36,562 bases of DNA. It comes from Candidatus Firestoneibacteriota bacterium. Lineage in GTDB: Bacteria > Oederibacteriota > D2-FULL-39-29. The position numbers and the translations under genes were made by a program. Below the pieces are notes generated by a model. It ran no database searches and was not told the origin of the DNA. It worked only from the letters and a program-made list of their open reading frames with translations. The DNA is taken from NCBI GenBank assembly GCA_903891415.1, contig CAITEH010000024.1, forward strand, positions 1 through 36,562, read 5' to 3'. Numbering within the stretch: position 1 is the first letter of the stretch; each line of letters starts with the position of its first letter. Shown here piece by piece: positions 32,088-36,562 of the stretch.

Positions 32088-32816
32088 TCAGTATCCGGCA
32101 GCAAACAGCAGCAAAACAGCAGTTTCCGCTGTTTCTACCGCAAAGCCAAAAACATCTCCGGTTACCCCGCCTATTTTTTTACTAAAATAATTCTTTACAA
32201 ATATTGCAATAAGTATAACGGCCAGGAAAGCTGCGAAACCTTTCAAACCGAAACCCAGAACTAACGCGAATGTAAAAAGATTCAGGAGGACAAAACCGGT
32301 ATTGGTGATTTTTCCGCAAAAGGCCCTGCCAAGGCCGTTTTTTTTCGCGTAAACAGAATATTTCATAAGTATGGTAATAACGTAACGCCCGAGTACCGGA
32401 AAAAGAATAATCCCCGGGTAGGCGCCTCTTATTAAAAGGACCGTCAACAAAGCTGTTTTTACGGCTAAAAGTATGACCAGCCAGGCCGCTCCCTTGGCCC
32501 CTATAGTGCTTTCCGCCATAATACGGAAGATCTCTTCTTTTTTGCTTCCCCCGTAGAGCCCGTCAATTGTATCTATAAAACCGTCAAGATGCAAAGCTCC
32601 TGTTAAGAGCAGATACAATCCTATAAGCAGCACCGCTGAAACCGCTGCCGGGAAAATATTATTAAAAAGCAGGCCTGTTCCGGCAAGCAGCAGCCCGATA
32701 CCCAGGCCTACAAGCGGATAATAATTCACCGAACCGGGAAGTTCTTTTTCCTTTATGTCCTCAAGTTTTACCGGAAATATTGTCAGAAACTGGAGCGCAA
32801 TCAGGAATTTTTTCAT
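32088..32816 (-). CDS. cobS: Adenosylcobinamide-GDP ribazoletransferase (cobalamin-5'-phosphate synthase)
   Basis: 242 residues, a polytopic inner-membrane protein that joins adenosylcobinamide-GDP and alpha-ribazole. The N-terminal ALQFLTIFPVKL and the metal-binding LHLDGFIDTIDGLYGG motif (DGxxDTxDG) are diagnostic, and at least five hydrophobic segments follow. The start overlaps the cobU stop by 4 bp, with GAGGTG 5 nt upstream. It works with the CobU and CobT genes directly upstream. Confidence 0.95.
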   Translation of the reverse strand: MKKFLIALQFLTIFPVKLEDIKEKELPGSVNYYPLVGLGIGLLLAGTGLLFNNIFPAAVSAVLLIGLYLLLTGALHLDGFIDTIDGLYGGSKKEEIFRIMAESTIGAKGAAWLVILLAVKTALLTVLLIRGAYPGIILFPVLGRYVITILMKYSVYAKKNGLGRAFCGKITNTGFVLLNLFTFALVLGFGLKGFAAFLAVILIAIFVKNYFSKKIGGVTGDVFGFAVETAETAVLLLFAAGY

Positions 32817-33352
32817 TTTTTCACCTCAAGAGGAAGGCCGGCCACCATAAAATAAACTTTTCCCGCGCGCGCCGCGAACAGTTGATTGACCCGGCCCTGG
32901 ATATCCCGGAACTCTCTTCCAAGTTTGTTGTCCGGAACTATCCCCATTCCGACCTCGTTGGAAACGGCTATAACTCGCGCTGCTTTGCTTTGGGCGTGAG
33001 CGGCCAGGATCTCCGCGGCTAAAAGAATATCTTTTTCTTTGTATTTTTTCATCATCATATTTGTAACCCAGAGCGTGAGGCAGTCTATAAGGATAACGCG
33101 TTTTTTTCTGTCTTCTTTTTTAAGAACGTTCAGCAGCTCAAGCGGTTCCTCTACCGTGTACCAGCCCTTTTCTTTCCGGCCGGCTCTATGCCGGGCGATC
33201 CTTTCTGTCATTTCAGCATCAAAAGCCTGCAGGGTCGCCACGTAAAGCCGGTCTTTCCCGTATTTCTGCGCAAGCTTTTCCGCAAAGCCCGATTTTCCAC
33301 TCCGGGCACCGCCGGTTACAAAAACCAATCTGTTTTTTTTCATTATAGCCAT
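32813..33352 (-). CDS. cobU: Adenosylcobinamide kinase / adenosylcobinamide-phosphate guanylyltransferase
   Basis: 179 residues, normal CobU length. The P-loop is GGARSGKS (14-21). The guanylylation region is RIARHRAGRKEKGWYTVEEP, containing the conserved His, and LIDCLTLWVTNM and AVSNEVGMGIVPDN are family motifs. The enzyme phosphorylates cobinamide and then transfers GMP, which activates it for CobS. An AGGAG ribosome site precedes the first ATG by 8 nt. It lies 51 bp after cobT. Confidence 0.96.
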   Translation of the reverse strand: MAIMKKNRLVFVTGGARSGKSGFAEKLAQKYGKDRLYVATLQAFDAEMTERIARHRAGRKEKGWYTVEEPLELLNVLKKEDRKKRVILIDCLTLWVTNMMMKKYKEKDILLAAEILAAHAQSKAARVIAVSNEVGMGIVPDNKLGREFRDIQGRVNQLFAARAGKVYFMVAGLPLEVKK

Positions 33353-33403
33353 AATTAGCTCTCCTATACTGTTACGAACCTTATGAACTTTATGGACCTT
33401 TGA

Positions 33404-34450
33404 CTATTTCTTGTCCGTTACTCCTGCTGATTCAAAAGTCGCCATTTCGTTCAATATTTTTACCGCCGCCTCAATAATATTCATGGCCAGAGCAGCACCG
33501 GTACCTTCCCCGAGACGGAGTTCAAGCTCAAGCAGCGGTTTAAGTTTCAAATATTCAAGCGCGTGCCGGTGTCCGTTTTCAACCGAGTTATGCGAGGCAA
33601 GGAGATATTCTCCCGCTTTTGGTTCCAGATTGACGGCAATTAGCGCGGCAGCAGTGGAAATAAAACCGTCAATAACTACGGGGATCTTTCGCATTGCGCC
33701 GCCAAGGATCACTCCGGCCAGCCCTCCTATCTCAAAGCCCCCCACCTTGGAAAGCACATCAAGCGCGTCCTCCCGCTCCGGCTTATTTAAGGCAAGGCCT
33801 TTTTCAATGAGTTCTATCTTGTTTTTTAAGCCCTTATCATCTATCCCTGTCCCCCTGCCGGTAACTTCCGCCACGGTCTTTCCCGTATATATAGAAGTAA
33901 TGGCCGCGCTCGGACTGGTATTTCCTATACCCATATCCCCGGTCCCGACCATATCAAGCTCTTTTTCGGCCAGCACGATTTCTATTCCCGCTTCAATGCA
34001 TTTAACCGCCTCAAGCCGGGTCATGGCAGGGCCTTTTGTAAAACTTTTTGTGCCCATGCCTATTTTTTTATCCACAAGCCCGGGAACTCCTTTAAAATCA
34101 AAGTTAACCCCCATATCCACTACTATTACTCTGGCCCCGGCGTGCCGGGCCAAGACATTTATGCCCGCGCCGCCATTCAGGAAATTAAGGACCATTTGCG
34201 GGGTAACCTCCATGGGATACGCGGAAACCCCCTCTCTGGCGATCCCGTGATCTCCGGCCATGGTCACTATGACCTTATTTTTTAATGAAATTTTTTTCTT
34301 TTCCGTTATGGCCGCTACGGTCTTTGCAATTTCCTCCAGCCGCCCTAAACTCCCCAGAGGCTTTGTAAGCATATCCAATCTTTTTTGCGTAGCAGCAAGA
34401 AGTGTCTTATCAATTCCCGATATTTTTATATCGTGCCTGCCTATTTGCAT
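33404..34450 (-). CDS. cobT: Nicotinate-nucleotide-dimethylbenzimidazole phosphoribosyltransferase
   Basis: 348 residues from the ATG at 34448-34450, the family length. LDMLTKPLGSLGRLEEIA is the N-terminal signature. Other family segments are MAGDHGIAREGVSAYP, GDMGIGNTSPSAA and the catalytic Glu in LGEGTGAALAM near the C-terminus. It activates the lower-ligand base as alpha-ribazole phosphate. The reading frame extends 16 codons further, but AAAGGAG lies 6 nt before this ATG. No base-synthesis (bluB or bza) gene is visible, so the base is probably scavenged or made elsewhere. Confidence 0.96.
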   Translation of the reverse strand: MQIGRHDIKISGIDKTLLAATQKRLDMLTKPLGSLGRLEEIAKTVAAITEKKKISLKNKVIVTMAGDHGIAREGVSAYPMEVTPQMVLNFLNGGAGINVLARHAGARVIVVDMGVNFDFKGVPGLVDKKIGMGTKSFTKGPAMTRLEAVKCIEAGIEIVLAEKELDMVGTGDMGIGNTSPSAAITSIYTGKTVAEVTGRGTGIDDKGLKNKIELIEKGLALNKPEREDALDVLSKVGGFEIGGLAGVILGGAMRKIPVVIDGFISTAAALIAVNLEPKAGEYLLASHNSVENGHRHALEYLKLKPLLELELRLGEGTGAALAMNIIEAAVKILNEMATFESAGVTDKK

Positions 34451-34498
34451 AAATTCTCCTTTCGAAATAGTTTCCACTGAAACAGCGACAAGCAACAA

Positions 34499-34635
34499 GA
34501 AAAATACTTAAAGCTTTAACTTTGTACCTTGTCCTCCTTCAGCGAGATCTCGCCTAATGGCGGATACTTCGTACTTTGTACTTTCTAACCATCCAAGCAT
34601 CCAACCATCTAAACCTCAAAAAGTACTTTGTACTT
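34499..34635. repeat. Degenerate heptamer/octamer repeats between cobT and the DUF71 gene
   Basis: Plus strand: ACTTTGT/ACCTTGT and TTCGTAC/TTTGTAC units, then AACCATCC, AAGCATCC, AACCATCT. A 12-bp palindrome GCGAGATCTCGC and a CGCC/GGCG hairpin are embedded near 34540. The stretch has no ORF. Confidence 0.55.
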
Positions 34636-34637
34636 TT
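34619..34637 (-). terminator. Perfect 8-3-8 hairpin at the end of the DUF71 gene
   Basis: AAAAGTAC-TTT-GTACTTTT spans the DUF71 stop codon. Its minus-strand 3' arm ends in TTTTT, so it could act as a weak terminator or attenuator inside the cobalamin operon. Confidence 0.35.
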
Positions 34638-35316
34638 ATTCGTATTCCTGTATCTCGTAGCTCCAGTGCTCCCAGAAACCTTTATTAAAAAGAGTCTCTG
34701 CTTTTTTAATTTTTATAGGCCGCTTAAAGAGCGGGCCGTCTATTACGAGAGTGTGGAACTCGCCGTTCTCCCCGCAGGGACAAACGCCCAATTTTTTAAA
34801 TTCCTCTATCATCTTTTTGTCAAATTCTCTTCCGACAAATTCCTTTCCTATTTTTCCGGCCTGTGCAGAAATAATAATTGTTTTAAAACCAAGCTCAACA
34901 AATTCTTTGGCAATAGTTTCTGCTTCCAAACCCCAAAGAGGCTCCACCGGGGAGATATTCATATCTTTGCAAACCCGAACTATCCAATCCAGATGTTCCT
35001 GCAGGTAGATATCTCCAAAGATCATGCTGTCAATTCCTTTTACCGCTTTTGCACCTTCTTTGAATTCTCTTTCATAATTTTCCATATCGTCGGTGACCTT
35101 AGGCTGCAGAACCGGGATACCTATCAACTCCCCCTGAAGTTTTATGATATCAGGAGTAACTCCATGAAAGCAGCAGCGGTTCAAGTCCCGTGAAATAAAA
35201 TTTATAAGCTTTTTTACTTCATACCCGTCCTTAAGCGCCTTGTAAAGCGCCAAACAACTGTCCTTTCCCCCCGACCAAGAAGCCACCGATGTTCTTCCAA
35301 CATTTTGTTTGATCAC
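34636..35316 (-). CDS. DUF71/COG2102 ATP-pyrophosphatase, B12-associated subfamily
   Basis: 226 residues, GTG start with AAGGAAG upstream. The N-terminal PP-loop motif SGGKDS (15-20) and the C-terminal GENGEFHT motif place it in DUF71/COG2102, the family of the eukaryotic and archaeal diphthine-ammonia ligase Dph6. Bacteria lack diphthamide, and comparative genomics has predicted a subgroup acting in B12 salvage. Its position between btuR and cobT in a cobalamin operon fits that subgroup. The reaction (perhaps amide bond formation or hydrolysis on a corrinoid side chain) is unproven. It is flanked on both sides by heptamer repeats. Confidence 0.82.
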   Translation of the reverse strand: MIKQNVGRTSVASWSGGKDSCLALYKALKDGYEVKKLINFISRDLNRCCFHGVTPDIIKLQGELIGIPVLQPKVTDDMENYEREFKEGAKAVKGIDSMIFGDIYLQEHLDWIVRVCKDMNISPVEPLWGLEAETIAKEFVELGFKTIIISAQAGKIGKEFVGREFDKKMIEEFKKLGVCPCGENGEFHTLVIDGPLFKRPIKIKKAETLFNKGFWEHWSYEIQEYE

Positions 35317-35363
35317 TAAAACTTCCTTTTTGTAATATTTTGCTACACCACACGAAAAGTATT

Positions 35364-35496
35364 AAGTACAAGGTACAAAGTACAAACTATTGTAGGCGGC
35401 TAAAAAACTTCGCCAATATCTAATTATTTTTTACGGACACTCTTGTCCGCTTTCCGTATATTCTACTTCGTACTTTGTACTTTGTGCCTTGTACTT
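35364..35496. repeat. Heptamer-built inverted repeat between btuR and the DUF71 gene
   Basis: Left arm AAGTACAAGGTACAAAGTAC (35364-35383) and right arm GTACTTTGTGCCTTGTACTT (35477-35496) are complementary at 19 of 20 positions and enclose 93 bp. Each arm consists of AGTACAA/TTGTACT-type heptamers. The inner part has a CGGACA/TGTCCG hairpin. The right arm ends 1 bp before the btuR stop. Confidence 0.7.
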
Positions 35497-35497
35497 G

Positions 35498-36031
35498 TTA
35501 ATACTCTATTCCTTTCCTTGCGCTTATGCCCTTCTCATACGGATGTTTAATCATCTTCATTTCCGTCACCAGGTCTGCCGCCTTAACTATTTCCTCGGGA
35601 ACGCTCCTGCCGGTCAAAACCAGTTCTACATGCATTAGTTTTTGCTTTATAATTGAAAGTACTTCCTCTACCTCTATAAGCCTGCCGCACATACAGTTAT
35701 TTATCTCATCCATTACGACCATGTCGTATTTTCCAGACAATACCGCTGTTTTCGCTTCTGCGCAAAGCATTTCCGCGTTATGCCGTAAATCATCCATTTT
35801 GATACTCTTTTTGAAGATAGGATGCGTCTGATCGTTCCTGAATATTTTTACATTTTTAAATTTTTTTGCCAGCGCAAGTTCACCGGTCTTATTGCCTTTT
35901 GCCTTTAAAAACTGAAAAATCGCCACCTTAAAACCGTTTCCAGCCGCGCGTAGAGCCAGACCAAAGGCTGCTGTGGTTTTGCCTTTGCCTTCCCCTGTAT
36001 ATATCTGTATTAACCCTTTCTTCAGCATCAT
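35498..36031 (-). CDS. btuR: Cob(I)yrinic acid a,c-diamide adenosyltransferase (BtuR/CobA/CobO)
   Basis: 177 residues. The P-loop GEGKGKTT (13-20) follows the N-terminal GLIQIYTG. VVMDEINNCM is the Walker-B-like motif, and LVLTGRSVPEEIVKAADLVTEM and the ending GISARKGIEY are typical. It attaches the adenosyl group to cob(I)alamin or cobinamide, which CobU then uses. The ATG overlaps the stop of the upstream ABC ATPase gene (ATGA), so import and adenosylation are translationally coupled. Confidence 0.95.
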   Translation of the reverse strand: MMLKKGLIQIYTGEGKGKTTAAFGLALRAAGNGFKVAIFQFLKAKGNKTGELALAKKFKNVKIFRNDQTHPIFKKSIKMDDLRHNAEMLCAEAKTAVLSGKYDMVVMDEINNCMCGRLIEVEEVLSIIKQKLMHVELVLTGRSVPEEIVKAADLVTEMKMIKHPYEKGISARKGIEY

Positions 36032-36562
36032 AAGAGAACATTTCCCTTTACGAGTTCTACCTTCACCCCGTAAACATCCTTGATAACCTTTTTGGTAATT
36101 ACTTTCTTCGGGCTGCCTTCGGTATATATTTTTCCGCTTTTTAAAAGAACCAGCTGTTTACAGTACTTTGACGCCAGGTTAATATCATGCGAAATCATTA
36201 TTACGGTAATTTTGACATTCTCATTGAGTTTTTTTATTAGTTCCAGCACATCTCTTTGATGATTAATGTCAAGATGGCTGGTCGGTTCGTCCAGTAAAAG
36301 CACCTTAGGCATCTGCGCCAGGGCCCGGGCGATAAATACCCGCTGCCTCTCCCCGCTGGATAATTCATCTATATTTCTGTCCCTGAGCCGTAAAACATCC
36401 GCCAGTTTCATGGCCGAGTGAACTATGTTAACATCCTCTTTCTTTTCCCAGGAAAACCGGTTGATGTAGGGAGAGCGCCCCATCATAACGATTTCAAAAA
36501 CAGTGAACGGGAAAATAATATTTTCGTCCTGCGGAACCATCGCAATATTTTTTGCGACGAAT
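36028..36562 (-). CDS. btuD: ABC transporter ATPase, BtuD/FecE-like, 5' part cut by window edge
   Basis: The frame is open to the right edge; the visible part begins FVAKNIAMVPQDENIIFPFTV, so the Q-loop is present but Walker A lies outside. LSSGERQR is the ABC signature, VLLLDEPTSHLD is Walker B and D-loop, and ISHD is the H-loop. This is the ATPase type of B12 and siderophore importers. An internal ATG at 36540 is not the real start. Overlap with btuR (4 bp) and the neighbouring cob genes argue for cobalamin as cargo. The matching permease is presumably just outside; the likely binding protein is at 5465-6343. Confidence 0.88.
   Translation of the reverse strand, partial: FVAKNIAMVPQDENIIFPFTVFEIVMMGRSPYINRFSWEKKEDVNIVHSAMKLADVLRLRDRNIDELSSGERQRVFIARALAQMPKVLLLDEPTSHLDINHQRDVLELIKKLNENVKITVIMISHDINLASKYCKQLVLLKSGKIYTEGSPKKVITKKVIKDVYGVKVELVKGNVLL

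Noticed and set aside
33411-34250. 279-residue plus-strand ORF antisense to cobT
   Set aside because: It lies entirely inside cobT, has a Ser/Pro/Ile-rich composition typical of a shadow frame, and has no ribosome site or family motif.

Overview
The window comes from a Gram-negative (diderm) bacterium. It carries lipid A genes (lpxA, lpxI), a TonB protein, two TonB-dependent outer-membrane receptors and exported proteins with signal peptides. No rRNA, tRNA or CRISPR array was seen. Nearly all genes lie on the minus strand; the exceptions are a methyltransferase (7290), a PilZ gene (19452) and a HAD phosphatase (22729). Gene content and style suggest an uncultivated candidate-phylum lineage, but I cannot place it from sequence alone.

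Layout. 1-6.3 kb: a minus-strand run of a BtuF-like corrinoid-binding protein, three uroporphyrinogen-decarboxylase-fold (UROD/MtaA-like) proteins, a short-chain dehydrogenase and a mannonate-dehydratase-like enolase-superfamily enzyme. 6.4-7.1 kb: rplU-rpmA with promoter and terminator. 7.3-12.8 kb: a SAM methyltransferase, convergent with an overlapping alr-lpxA-lpxI-secreted-protein operon. 12.9-14.8 kb: an AT-rich restriction-modification island whose nuclease closely resembles EcoRV. 15-19.2 kb: iron alcohol dehydrogenase, CstA transporter and a GntR-type regulator. 19.4-23.3 kb: three paralogous single-domain PilZ proteins around a TonB-dependent receptor, then a HAD phosphatase. 23.4-27.5 kb: a small conserved hypothetical, coaE, polA, a DksA/TraR protein, and a 46-residue cysteine-rich protein that overlaps the DksA gene. 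27.6-29.3 kb: an 85-bp palindromic tandem repeat running into the 3' end of an Orn/Lys/Arg decarboxylase. 29.5-36.6 kb: a cobalamin uptake and salvage operon (btuD, btuR, DUF71/COG2102, cobT, cobU, cobS, btuB, tonB).

How it fits together. The right-hand operon imports corrinoid across the outer membrane (BtuB/TonB) and inner membrane (BtuD), adenosylates it (BtuR) and rebuilds the nucleotide loop (CobU, CobT, CobS). A likely BtuF lies 25 kb away at the head of the UROD-like cluster. At least two of those UROD-like proteins keep a His-x-Cys pair typical of corrinoid-linked methyltransferases, so B12 uptake and a possible demethylation/sugar-acid module may be linked.

The strongest unlisted signal is promoter grammar. 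Nine genes show a -35/-10 pair whose -10 hexamer ends only 6-7 nt before the start codon, with no usable Shine-Dalgarno. They are predicted to give leaderless mRNAs. Genes inside operons and rplU have clear Shine-Dalgarno sequences. Other points of interest are the cysteine-rich micro-ORF, the repeat that supplies the last codons of the decarboxylase, and the EcoRV-like island.
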